DNA of 32,952 nt, taken from JBIIJL01 sp044233795 (lineage in GTDB: Bacteria; Pseudomonadota; Gammaproteobacteria; Legionellales; Legionellaceae). The notes below the pieces were generated by a model that was not told the DNA's origin, did not search any database, and worked only from the letters and a program-made list of their open reading frames with translations. Location: the NCBI GenBank assembly GCA_044233795.1, contig JBIIJL010000015.1, positions 1 through 32,952 of the forward strand, given 5' to 3'. Made by a program: the position numbers and the translations under genes. This document shows, in pieces, positions 26,823-32,952 of this stretch; position 1 is the first letter of the stretch; each line of letters starts with the position of its first letter.

Positions 26823-27545
26823 ATGTTAGAAAATGAAGCAGCGCTTAAAATACAAGGTTTTTTTACAGCTCATCGTTTAAAAAAGCAAGCTGCATTGCAC
26901 GAAGTCATAGCCCATAGCCCTAATTCACAATTATTACAGGCGATACATTTACGATTTCAATGTATGAGAGCCGTGGCGGCAGCAAAGTTTCCTTTAAGTA
27001 AACCGCTGGAAGATAAAGAGCAAATAGTGCGCGTAATTAGCGGGGTAACAAAGCTCGCAAAAGAAACAGGAATCACCAATTTAGATGCCGTTGCGCAAGT
27101 TTTTCAACACAACATTATGTTGTCTACAATGGTTCAACTTCCTTATTATGATCTTATTTGGAGAAAATCCCACCATGGTACGCGTGATATTCAGAAGTTA
27201 ATCAATCATGCGTATACTCAACTTCAACACTTAGTCCTTTCGCATAGTTTACCTATTGACAGTCTTCCTGAAAAATTATGCTACTCCCCAGAAGAAGTGC
27301 TTGCTTTAGCTCGTGATATTATCCAATACGCCAGTAAAACAATAATTGAGATATTGGCGAACCCAACGCGTCAAGAATTACATGTGATTTCACAAGCCGA
27401 GTTTGCTGCGGTTATCGAAGAAATGTTGGCGAACTATATGACCCCAACCATATTAGCTCGTAGCAAAGAAGCCATACACCTATTAGCGCAGAAGATGACG
27501 GAGTGCCCACCAATGCCTGTGAGCAGTCCTGAAGCTAAATTGTAG
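26823..27545 (+). CDS. Unrecognised helical protein with an N-terminal IQ-like motif
   Basis: I do not recognise this 240-residue protein. It has no signal peptide or membrane segment and appears almost entirely alpha-helical. Residues 5-20 read E-A-A-L-K-I-Q-G-F-F-T-A-H-R-L-K, close to the eukaryotic IQ (calmodulin-binding) pattern I-Q-x-x-x-[RK]-G-x-x-x-[RK], although the central Arg-Gly is Thr-Ala here. The C-terminal end is proline-rich (P-P-M-P-V-S-S-P). Located between the repressor and an AbiE system, it is element cargo. An effector or host-interaction role is possible in an intracellular bacterium, but nothing visible proves it. Base composition is like its neighbours. Confidence 0.75.
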   Translation: MLENEAALKIQGFFTAHRLKKQAALHEVIAHSPNSQLLQAIHLRFQCMRAVAAAKFPLSKPLEDKEQIVRVISGVTKLAKETGITNLDAVAQVFQHNIMLSTMVQLPYYDLIWRKSHHGTRDIQKLINHAYTQLQHLVLSHSLPIDSLPEKLCYSPEEVLALARDIIQYASKTIIEILANPTRQELHVISQAEFAAVIEEMLANYMTPTILARSKEAIHLLAQKMTECPPMPVSSPEAKL

Positions 27546-27616
27546 CTTTAGCCCCTATTACGGTCGCAGCCTAACAAGAGCACGAGAGACTTTTTGTTCC
27601 TTCCGTAGCTAGAACT

Positions 27617-27663
27617 TGTCGTATTTTTGCTTGCAAAAATGTCGTATTTTTGCTATATATAAA
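27617..27663 (+). promoter_or_regulatory. AbiE promoter with repeated operator elements
   Basis: A promoter with -35 TTGCAA (27631-27636) and -10 TATATA (27654-27659), spaced 17 bases, precedes the abiEi gene. The 14-base TGTCGTATTTTTGC occurs twice (27617-27630 and 27640-27653, 23 bp apart), and ATTTTTGC-TT-GCAAAAAT (27623-27640) is a perfect 8-bp inverted repeat across the -35. AbiEi antitoxins of characterised AbiE systems repress their own promoter through inverted repeats, so these are likely operators. Confidence 0.65.
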
Positions 27664-27690
27664 GTATGCATCTTAACTTACATATAAAAT

Positions 27691-28101
27691 ATGAGTACCC
27701 CAACACTCAAGACTAAAATCAATATAAAAATCGATCGGTCTACTAGACAGGTTTTCCTGCGCTCTGATTTTGCAAAGCAAGGTGGGTATGATCAAATTGG
27801 CAGGGCGCTTCGTGATCTTGCTGGCGAGGGTAAATTAATAAAAGTTGGTTATGGACTTTATGCAAAAGCTCGTCCTAATCGACTAACAGGCAAACCCATG
27901 CTGGCTGCTGAAGGAGGATTTGTTGCGGTTGCGAAAGAGGCACTAAAACGTCTGGGTGTGAGATGGACTGATACTAATTTTGATGCTTATCAAAAGGGTG
28001 CAACACAAATCCCTGCGAATGCACAGGTTGTTGTGTTCGGCAGATTTAATCGTAAAATAGGTACTGATAAATTTAAATTGCAGATCGCACAAACCTCATG
28101 A
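27691..28101 (+). CDS. AbiEi-type antitoxin (DUF6088-like) of a type IV toxin-antitoxin pair
   Basis: The 136-residue protein resembles short AbiEi/DUF6088 antitoxins: an N-terminal winged-helix segment with F-L-R-S-D-F, G-G-Y-D-Q-I-G-R-A-L-R-D-L, G-K-L-I-K-V-G-Y-G-L-Y-A-K (the antitoxin's typical 'reader' turn), and a C-terminal region. It overlaps the toxin gene as ATGA. In the family the antitoxin acts by repressing transcription and by opposing the toxin without stable binding (type IV). No ribosome site precedes the ATG; the predicted leader is about 25 bases. Confidence 0.82.
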   Translation: MSTPTLKTKINIKIDRSTRQVFLRSDFAKQGGYDQIGRALRDLAGEGKLIKVGYGLYAKARPNRLTGKPMLAAEGGFVAVAKEALKRLGVRWTDTNFDAYQKGATQIPANAQVVVFGRFNRKIGTDKFKLQIAQTS

Positions 28102-29030
28102 TAACTATCGATCCCATGTTGTTTACGGATGTTGCCGATGTATTAAGTATCAGCAACCCCGTGATTGTTGAAAAAGACTACTATGCTGTCCTGTTACTGA
28201 AAGAGTTAAGTTCGCTGCACTGCGATGATTATCAGTTGGTTTTTGCTGGCGGGACGTGTTTGACCAAGATACATCAAAATACATATCGGATGTCGGAAGA
28301 CATTGATATCAAACTGGTGGCATCAAACGAAGCGCTTGGTAAATCACATAGTCTGCAACGCCAGAATAGAAAAATTATTCATCAAAGCATTGTTTCCATG
28401 CTGGAGTCCTCCCCTTTATTTCAACTGGTGGAAACAAAAAAACGTAATGAGGGCAAATTTCAACAATTTTTAATTCAATACCCCCGCCATCATGATTTGG
28501 TTGACGCTTTACGCCCACATATACAATTGGAGATTACGGAATCCGCTCTACTTGAACCTTCAATTGAAAAATCCATTCGTTCATTATATGCTGAGACTAA
28601 TAAATCAGAGCCTGAAGTTGCGTTATTCCCATGTGTTACCATGGAAACTACAGCAAGTGAAAAATTTGTGTCTTTGCTTCGTAGAACTGCCGCATGTAAT
28701 AGAGATGCTACCCAAGCCGATGATGAAACCTTAATCAGGCATGTTTATGATCTTCATCTAATAGGCTTGGCTCTCACCAGTTTTAATCCCATCAAGACGC
28801 TGGTGGATCAAGTAATTCAGATTGATGTTGAACAGTTTGGGAATCGACATGAAGAATTTCGAGCAAATCCCAGTCAAGAGCTGAAATATGGGTTACATTT
28901 ATTAATTACGAAACCGATTTATAGAGAACGGTATAAAAAATTCATTGGCCCGCTTGTGTATCATCCTTCGCCAGCAACGTGGGATCAAGCCATTCAGACT
29001 GTTGTACATATGGGTAACGAATGGCTTTGA
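28098..29030 (+). CDS. AbiEii/AbiGii-family nucleotidyltransferase toxin
   Basis: The 310-residue protein has the order of AbiEii motifs: V-E-K-D-Y-Y (24-29), F-A-G-G-T-C-L (49-55), S-E-D-I-D-I-K with the acidic pair Asp68/Asp70, then S-E-K-F-V-S-L-L-R-R near 190-200 and a C-terminal V-Y-D-L-H segment. These enzymes are DNA polymerase beta-like nucleotidyltransferases; studied members inhibit growth, some by modifying tRNA, and give phage resistance through abortive infection. The reading frame is intact. As cargo it may stabilise the element or protect the host from phage. Confidence 0.86.
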   Translation: MITIDPMLFTDVADVLSISNPVIVEKDYYAVLLLKELSSLHCDDYQLVFAGGTCLTKIHQNTYRMSEDIDIKLVASNEALGKSHSLQRQNRKIIHQSIVSMLESSPLFQLVETKKRNEGKFQQFLIQYPRHHDLVDALRPHIQLEITESALLEPSIEKSIRSLYAETNKSEPEVALFPCVTMETTASEKFVSLLRRTAACNRDATQADDETLIRHVYDLHLIGLALTSFNPIKTLVDQVIQIDVEQFGNRHEEFRANPSQELKYGLHLLITKPIYRERYKKFIGPLVYHPSPATWDQAIQTVVHMGNEWL

Positions 29031-29095
29031 TCTGGAATTAGTGAGACGAATACTAAAGGGTTTATTGCGGGTTTATTCACTGACAATTGAGGACG

Positions 29096-29329
29096 ATCAA
29101 AGACAACAAGGCAGTCATTCCAATACCCTTATCGAGCCTTGATTTTATATAGGGTTTCATGGTCTTTCATTGTTTTTCATGATCAACCGAAAAACCATGG
29201 GCGCGGGTTCGATTCCCGCCGCCTCCACCAATATTTAAGACCACAAAAGACTATCAAAGGCTACCAAAAATCATCGATAGTCATTAAGTTACAATCCATG
29301 AGAGGTTGTTTTTGATGGCCTTTCATTGT
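29096..29329. repeat. Related short repeats flanking the att core (integrase arm-site candidates)
   Basis: ATGGTCTTTCATTGT (29159-29173) and ATGGCCTTTCATTGT (29315-29329) match at 14 of 15 bases, one on each side of the tmRNA end. In the opposite sense, ATCAAAGACAACAAG (29096-29110) and ATCAAAGGCTACCAA (29253-29267) share most positions, and all four contain a [TC]AAAG[AG]C-type core on one strand. The arrangement around the core resembles arm-type binding sites of tyrosine integrases. No integrase gene lies in the window. Confidence 0.5.
29203..29230 (+). other. 3' end of a tmRNA-like RNA gene, probable att core
   Basis: The bases form a T-arm (GCGGG, loop TTCGATT, CCCGC at 29203-29219), then the 3' acceptor strand CGCCTCC, discriminator A and CCA. 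The 5' half is missing: nothing in the 80 bases upstream pairs with CGCCTCC. U70 in the acceptor strand fits the G3-U70 pair of alanyl-accepting tmRNA (ssrA), whose 3' end is a common integration site. A copy detached from its gene is what integration leaves at the far end of an element. A tRNA-Ala origin is the main alternative. Confidence 0.72.
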
Positions 29330-29535
29330 CCCTAGAATGCCCCAAAAAATCCCCGGAATTTTAAAATAATGCCCCAGTGGCGCCCCAAATTAACGATCTA
29401 AATTTATACGCAATGTACTTGATTTTCTATTTATTTGCTAATCTGGATTGGATGTTTTGTGTGCTATTCAATAAAATAGCGGAACTTTTTTAAAATCGTT
29501 ATATTGTGAAAATTAAAAAATAAGGATTAAATCAA

Positions 29536-30156
29536 ATGCATCCCAATCCTAACGAGTTGCACCCTATTCCTGCGTCTTCGCGAACGGCATTTTTGAAAAA
29601 CATCATCAAAAATCCTAACATCATTGTGGGAGATTACACCTACTATGATGATCCAATTGATGTTCACAATTTTGAAAAAAATGTTCTTTATCATTTCGAT
29701 TTTATTGGCGACCAACTGATTATTGGCAAATTCTGTCAAATCGCCACCAATGTTAAATTTATAATGAATGGTGGCAGTCACCATTTGGGAGGATTCTCCT
29801 CATTTCCCTTCATTATTTTTCAATCTTATTGGCCTGAAGTGCCATTTATTCCTAATCGCAAAAAAGATACCGTGATTGGCAATGATGTGTGGATAGGCTA
29901 TGACGCAACCATTATGCCAGGTGTAACCATTGGTGATGGTGCGATTATTGGCACACGTGCGGTGGTCACTAAAGATGTAGCCCCTTATGAGATTGTTGGT
30001 GGAAATCCGGCGCAGTTGATTCGCAAGCGGTTTGATAACGAAACAATAGATTTTTTGCTTCAATTGCAATGGTGGGATTGGCCTATTCAAAAAATCAGAG
30101 AAAATGTTTTAGCTATTATGAATGGTGATAAGGCCGCGTTGGAGGGCTTGCTATGA
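29536..30156 (+). CDS. Vat/CatB-type xenobiotic O-acetyltransferase
   Basis: The 206-residue left-handed beta-helix protein belongs to the hexapeptide acetyltransferases that inactivate streptogramin A (Vat) or chloramphenicol (CatB). Visible marks: N-P-N-I-I-V-G-D-Y-T-Y-Y-D (26-38), F-I-M-N-G-G-S-H-H with His82 at the catalytic position, hexapeptide turns I-G-N-D-V-W-I-G-Y-D-A-T-I-M-P-G-V-T-I-G, and V-G-G-N-P-A-Q-L-I-R-K-R-F. The N-terminal half is closer to Vat than to CatB by eye. The substrate cannot be told from sequence. Its last bases overlap the start of the next, truncated resistance-like gene (ATGA), so the two once formed an operon. Confidence 0.85.
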   Translation: MHPNPNELHPIPASSRTAFLKNIIKNPNIIVGDYTYYDDPIDVHNFEKNVLYHFDFIGDQLIIGKFCQIATNVKFIMNGGSHHLGGFSSFPFIIFQSYWPEVPFIPNRKKDTVIGNDVWIGYDATIMPGVTIGDGAIIGTRAVVTKDVAPYEIVGGNPAQLIRKRFDNETIDFLLQLQWWDWPIQKIRENVLAIMNGDKAALEGLL

Positions 30157-30329
30157 TTGCCACTCATTTAGTGCTTAATGATGAAACAAAAAATCAGATA
30201 AATCAGTGCCTCAATTTAGTAAAAGAAATTTTTGGACAGGACTTACTTGGGGTGTATCTGTATGGATCATCAATAGTAGGTGGATTACAAAAATATAGTG
30301 ATATTGATTTACTGGATCAATTTAATTGA
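30153..30329 (+). pseudogene. Truncated aminoglycoside nucleotidyltransferase (ANT/AadA-like)
   Basis: The 58-residue frame contains G-V-Y-L-Y-G-S-S-I-V-G-G-L-Q-K-Y-S-D-I-D-L-L, the nucleotide-binding G-S and catalytic D-x-D of aminoglycoside 3''/9-adenylyltransferases, then runs into D-Q-F-N and a stop. Family members have about 260 residues, so more than three quarters is gone and no activity is expected. The break lies about 80 bp before the IS3 end at 30397. The ATG overlaps the acetyltransferase stop. Confidence 0.78.
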
Positions 30330-30396
30330 GGTTGAGCGATGGGTGGAAAACGGCAACAAGGCAACGAATATCCGGTTGCGCGTGGGATAAGTGAAA

Positions 30397-30439
30397 TGAC
30401 CCCTGCGGTCTAGACCACGATCCTAAAAAAATTTAGGAG
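30397..30439. repeat. Terminal inverted repeat of the IS3 element (right end)
   Basis: It starts TGACCCCTGCGGTCTAGACC and pairs with the complement of 31683-31725. The two 43-base arms match at roughly three quarters of positions, best in the outer seven bases, in TAGACCAC, and in the inner ATTTAGGAG. Confidence 0.78.
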
Positions 30440-31385
30440 ACTTTAGCCGTTTTAAAAAGAATAAAAAACCTCTTGCTGAGCCTGTGGGTATGTGGGCGCT
30501 GGCTGGTCCGAAGGACGCGTCCATATATCCACAGGCTTCTCGTTCCTTGGCGAAATATACCTCCGCCGGAGTTTTATAATCAAGTGATTGGTGCCACCGT
30601 TGTTGATTATAAAATTCCACATACTCACCAATAGCCTTTTTCAGCTCCTTGATACTATTGTATTCATTTAAATAAAACTGTTCACCTTTGAAGCTGCGCC
30701 AAAATCTTTCTATATAAACGTTATCAGTACATCGTCCTTTGCCCGTCATGCTGATTTTCATATCCCAATCAGCTAAAAAATCTACCCAATCGCTACTAGT
30801 AAACTGGCACCCCTGATCGCTATTGATAATTTCGGGACATGCAACCATAAGCGCATTTCTTAACGCCTCAATACAAAAGCCAGTCTCAAATGTGTTCGAT
30901 AGTGACCAACCAACAATATACCGACTGTACACATCTATCAATGCAACCAAATACACAAACCCACCCTTCAAGCGGAGATAGTTAATATCAATCATCCAAG
31001 CCTGATTGGGTCGCACAAATTTCATATCTCGCAGCAAATAGGGATGTACTGCATGTAATCGATTGCGTCGGCTCGTGTTGGGGCCTGGATAAATCGCATA
31101 TATGCCGCCTATCTGCATCAAACGCTGCACACGCTTGCGGTTGATTCGATGACCTTTCGAACGTAACTCCAGGGTTATTCTGCGATACCCATAAAACGGA
31201 TATCGCGCCCATATTTCTCGAATTTCATTTAAAAGGTCGATTCCATCAAGATCTATTTGACTGCCGTTATAATATATCGTGCTGCGGTTAATCTGCAATA
31301 ACTCACATTGGCGCCGCAAACTCAGCTTGCTATGACACCTGTCTATGAATTGCTGTCGTCGCTCTCGCGGAGTTTGCTCCAGCAC
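30423..31385 (-). CDS. IS3-family transposase OrfB (DDE integrase core)
   Basis: The 320-residue frame carries the IS3 OrfB layout: an N-terminal HTH-like segment (S-L-R-R-Q-C-E-L-L-Q-I-N-R-S-T-I-Y-Y), Y-G-Y-R-R-I-T-L-E-L-R, and the DDE core with W-M-I-D-I-N-Y, I-N-S-D-Q-G-C-Q-F-T and E-R-F-W-R-S-F-K. It would be made by -1 frameshifting from orfA at A-AAA-AAG (31385-31391 complement), joining ...F-L-K-K to V-L-E-Q. The listed start is the GTG just past the slip site; independent initiation there is possible but not the usual route. The last residues lie inside the terminal repeat. Confidence 0.88.
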   Translation of the reverse strand: MLEQTPRERRQQFIDRCHSKLSLRRQCELLQINRSTIYYNGSQIDLDGIDLLNEIREIWARYPFYGYRRITLELRSKGHRINRKRVQRLMQIGGIYAIYPGPNTSRRNRLHAVHPYLLRDMKFVRPNQAWMIDINYLRLKGGFVYLVALIDVYSRYIVGWSLSNTFETGFCIEALRNALMVACPEIINSDQGCQFTSSDWVDFLADWDMKISMTGKGRCTDNVYIERFWRSFKGEQFYLNEYNSIKELKKAIGEYVEFYNQQRWHQSLDYKTPAEVYFAKEREACGYMDASFGPASAHIPTGSARGFLFFLKRLKSPKFF

Positions 31386-31657
31386 TTTTTTAAGAAATCT
31401 CGCTCAATCGTTAGTTGACCGACCTTCTCATATAAAACTCGTTTAGTTGCCTCGTGTTCAGCAATCACCTCGGCCGTTTTGTCCTTTTTATTAAAAAGGT
31501 CAGCTCCTTGGTCAAGTAATTGCCTCTTCCAAGAGTGCACCTGACTTGGTGCAACACCATATTTTTTGTATATCTCGTTTAGCGTCGTTTCATTTTTAAT
31601 TGCTAGCAACGCAATTTCAAATTTCGCTGATGATGATCACTTTTTGTTCTTTGACAT
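31343..31657 (-). pseudogene. IS3-family OrfA with an in-frame stop at codon 7
   Basis: ATG 31657 follows a strong ribosome site (CGGAGG) and reads M-S-K-N-K-K, then TGA (31637-31639), then continues in the same frame as S-S-S-A-K-F-E-I-A-L-L-A-I-K, the normal OrfA helix-turn-helix with V-A-P-S-Q-V-H-S-W-K-R-Q-L-L and a leucine-zipper-like C-terminus. The TGA most likely arose from CGA (Arg). Internal TTG start at 31609 could still give a shortened product that lacks the first helix. The element is therefore probably crippled in cis. Confidence 0.78.
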
Positions 31658-31785
31658 AAAAACCTCCGTTAGAGGCTATTATCTCCTAAATTTTTAAATT
31701 TTTGTGGTCTAAATTTCGGGGGTCATTATAGTTAGGAACATGAGTAAGAAAATTACAGAATACAAGCGAGCATTAAGCCAAGTTA

Positions 31786-31832
31786 TTGACAAAAATGACA
31801 ATCGTCGCTATTGTGTACTTATGTGTACACAA
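31786..31832 (+). promoter_or_regulatory. Promoter and operator of the Phd/PIN module
   Basis: TTGACA (31786-31791) and TATTGT (31809-31814) are 17 bases apart. Overlapping the -10 is a perfect inverted repeat TTGTGTAC-TTATGT-GTACACAA (31811-31832). Phd-type antitoxins bind palindromes over their own promoters, so this is a plausible autoregulatory operator. Confidence 0.68.
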
Positions 31833-31849
31833 TATTAAAGGTTGCCATT

Positions 31850-32113
31850 ATGAGTACGAATGTTTTAAAAGTCGGCATGCGAGAGTTTCGCGCACACTTG
31901 CCTCAATACTTATTAACCGCCGTGCCTGTTGCCATTACTCGCCATGGTGAAACCGTCGGTTATTATATTCCGACACGTCATCACGTAGAACAAGCTGAGC
32001 TAGATGCTTTAAAACAGGCAGCTATGGCGCTTGAAAAACTACTCGTTTCCCATGGCGTAACAGAGGATGAATTATTTCAAGAGTTCCGCGCACTGAGAGA
32101 AGGGAAAGAATAA
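31850..32113 (+). CDS. Phd/YefM-type antitoxin
   Basis: The start is ATG 31850 with AAAGG upstream (87 residues); an earlier in-frame ATG would lie inside the operator. V-G-M-R-E-F-R-A-H-L-P-Q-Y-L followed by V-P-V-A-I-T-R-H-G-E-T-V-G-Y-Y-I-P is the DNA-binding N-terminal domain of Phd/YefM antitoxins; the acidic C-terminal helix binds toxin. Stop and the next start share one base (TAATG). The antitoxin looks intact although its toxin is broken. Confidence 0.85.
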   Translation: MSTNVLKVGMREFRAHLPQYLLTAVPVAITRHGETVGYYIPTRHHVEQAELDALKQAAMALEKLLVSHGVTEDELFQEFRALREGKE

Positions 32114-32414
32114 TGTCGTCCAGTATGCTGGTTTTGGATGCGAATATACTCATTCGCGCTGTACTTGGTAATCGAGTAAGAACATTGCTTATAACGTACG
32201 CTGGCGTTGTCGATTTTTTTACGCCAGATGTTTGTATGGCAGATGCTCAAAAATATTTACCCCTGCTTTTTGAAAAACGTTCACTTCCAGCAGGACCAGC
32301 ATTAACGCTAAACTGTCCGATCTGGACAGAAGATCAGGATTTTTTTGCACAGGGATCCCAACATGGACAACAGATAGAATTCACATTTATTTTGAAACGG
32401 CTGCGGTGAGATAA
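32113..32414 (+). pseudogene. Decayed VapC-like PIN-domain toxin
   Basis: The N-terminus M-L-V-L-D-A-N-I-L-I-R-A-V-L-G (first catalytic Asp at residue 9) and the segment C-P-I-W-T-E-D-Q-D-F-F belong to PIN ribonucleases paired with such antitoxins. The open frame has only 98 residues: about 50 central residues, including the R-D-P-D-D-W-P acidic motif, are missing after P-A-G-P-A. After D-F-F one base appears lost; the adjacent frame continues G-I-P-T-W-T-T-D-R-I-H-I-Y-F, the expected family ending, and stops at 32412-32414. Toxin activity is unlikely. Confidence 0.78.
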
Positions 32415-32419
32415 AACGC

Positions 32420-32803
32420 ATGAAAATGACAATCGAACCAGTGGCACATAACAGCAATCCAAATAATGAAACTATCCAATGGGCTTGCAGTTAGCTTATA
32501 TCTCACGGGTATGAATTAAAAACTAAGTTGCCTGAAATTGTACAAGACACACCTTGGTCTTACGTAATTCGTTTTGCAACATCAGACGGCTTCATTTATT
32601 TAAAACAAACACCACAGCAGTTGGCATTGGAGGCAAACATTATCCAAGCATTGAGTGATCAATTTCGCGCGCCTGTGCCAACCGTTATTGCACACAATAC
32701 CGAATTAAATTGTTTTTTAATGAAAGATTTAGGCAAATCGTTAAGAAGTATTTTAAAGCAAAACTTCGATGAAGCATTGCTTTGCAAGGCGATTGGTCCT
32801 TGA
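32420..32803 (+). pseudogene. Broken phosphotransferase (APH/choline-kinase-like) gene
   Basis: The frame starts at ATG 32420 (M-K-M-T-I-E-P-V), meets an in-frame TAG at 32492-32494, and continues as L-I-S-H-G-Y-E-L... with Y-V-I-R-F, F-I-Y-L-K-Q-T-P (nucleotide-binding lysine), L-A-L-E-A-N-I-I-Q-A-L and F-L-M-K-D-L-G. This is the N-lobe of an aminoglycoside-phosphotransferase-like kinase. It ends abruptly at C-K-A-I-G-P-stop, before the H-x-D-x-x-x-x-N catalytic loop. Both a nonsense codon and a 3' truncation make it inactive. Confidence 0.72.
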
Positions 32804-32830
32804 GTATTTCAGCTTTCAAACGCTCTGTTA

Positions 32831-32950
32831 ATCATCACGCTAAAGGGACCTTTACGTCATCACTCTAATGGGACCACCTTGTCATCACTTTAATGGGACC
32901 GGGTTGTCATCACCATAATGCACCCACCTTGTCATCACCTTAAAGGGACC
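32831..32950. repeat. Five 25-bp tandem repeats
   Basis: Five units start at about 32831, 32856, 32881, 32906 and 32931, a constant 25-bp period. The consensus of the first 20 bases is GTCATCACYYTAATGGGACC, followed by a variable five-base linker, most often ACCTT. The array runs to the window end and may continue. It begins shortly after the truncated phosphotransferase. Candidates are the multiple transposase-binding repeats at an IS21-type end, or replication iterons. There are no spacers of CRISPR length. Confidence 0.8.
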
Positions 32951-32952
32951 AC

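Larger units (their letters stand above)
29031..29535. other. Gene-free attachment-site region
   Basis: No credible gene is seen in this 505-bp stretch between the AbiEii toxin and the acetyltransferase. It contains a tmRNA/tRNA 3' end (29203-29230) and related short repeats on both sides, described separately. The last ~100 bases are very AT-rich and hold the leader of the acetyltransferase gene, whose AAGGA ribosome site is followed by the ATG at 29536. Confidence 0.65.
30397..31725 (-). mobile_element. IS3-family insertion sequence (1329 bp)
   Basis: The element is bounded by inverted repeats of about 43 bases that begin TGACCCC on both ends and end TTTAGGAG on the inner side (30397-30439 and 31683-31725). 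It holds orfA and orfB on the minus strand with an A6G slippery site. The outer flanks (GAAA on the left, TTAT on the right) do not form a target duplication. This suggests that one flank was altered after insertion, which fits the truncated nucleotidyltransferase gene on the left. OrfB looks complete, but orfA has an early stop. Confidence 0.85.

Noticed and set aside
29154..29230. Complete tRNA gene ending in CCA
   Set aside because: No 5' acceptor strand, D-arm or anticodon arm can be formed upstream; only the T-arm and 3' acceptor strand are present.
31740..31838. Short plus-strand frame starting M-S-K-K-I-T-E-Y-K-R
   Set aside because: It is only 32 codons, runs through the promoter and operator of the antitoxin gene, and lacks a ribosome site; at most a relic.
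32831..32950. Possible CRISPR array
   Set aside because: The repeats are contiguous with five-base linkers and there are no variable spacers of CRISPR length.

Overview
The window looks like the conjugation core of an integrative conjugative element (ICE) or a related plasmid from an AT-rich gammaproteobacterium, most likely of the Legionella/Coxiella group. That placement rests on an LvrA-type 'Legionella vir region' protein and its partner heading an F-type transfer operon, with a divergent S24 repressor beside them. It comes from remembered family features, not from a search.

Positions 1-2170 hold the tail of an IS3-family transposase at the window edge, then an alkD-ada alkylation-repair pair on the minus strand. 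Positions 2171-25941 are one nearly gapless minus-strand operon. In transcription order it is lvrA, lvrB, traA, L, E, K, B, V, C, trbI, traW, U, trbC, traN, F, trbB, traH, G, D, I. This is F-plasmid gene order reduced to the essential set: pilin, assembly ATPase, core complex (K, B, V), periplasmic pilus-assembly factors, coupling protein and MobF relaxase-helicase. Many junctions are 4- or 8-base stop/start overlaps. The relaxase carries an extra C-terminal Toprim/primase-like region.

Positions 25942-26092 are the control region: a leftward promoter for the lvr-tra operon contains a palindrome, with a second, weaker copy 31 bp away. Rightward lies the S24/XRE repressor that probably binds there. 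It is followed by an unrecognised helical protein with an IQ-like motif, and by an AbiE-type (type IV) toxin-antitoxin pair with its own repeat-containing promoter.

Positions 29031-29535 hold no gene but contain the 3' end of a tmRNA-like (G3-U70 type) RNA gene, flanked on both sides by related short repeats. This looks like an integrase attachment site, probably one end of the element or a joined junction. Beyond it (29536-32952) is a patchwork: an intact Vat/CatB-type acetyltransferase, a truncated aminoglycoside nucleotidyltransferase, a complete IS3-family insertion with a nonsense codon in orfA, a Phd-like antitoxin with a decayed PIN toxin, a broken phosphotransferase, and five 25-bp tandem repeats running to the window end. 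Several of the broken genes resemble antibiotic-modifying enzymes, so this part looks like a decaying accessory region.
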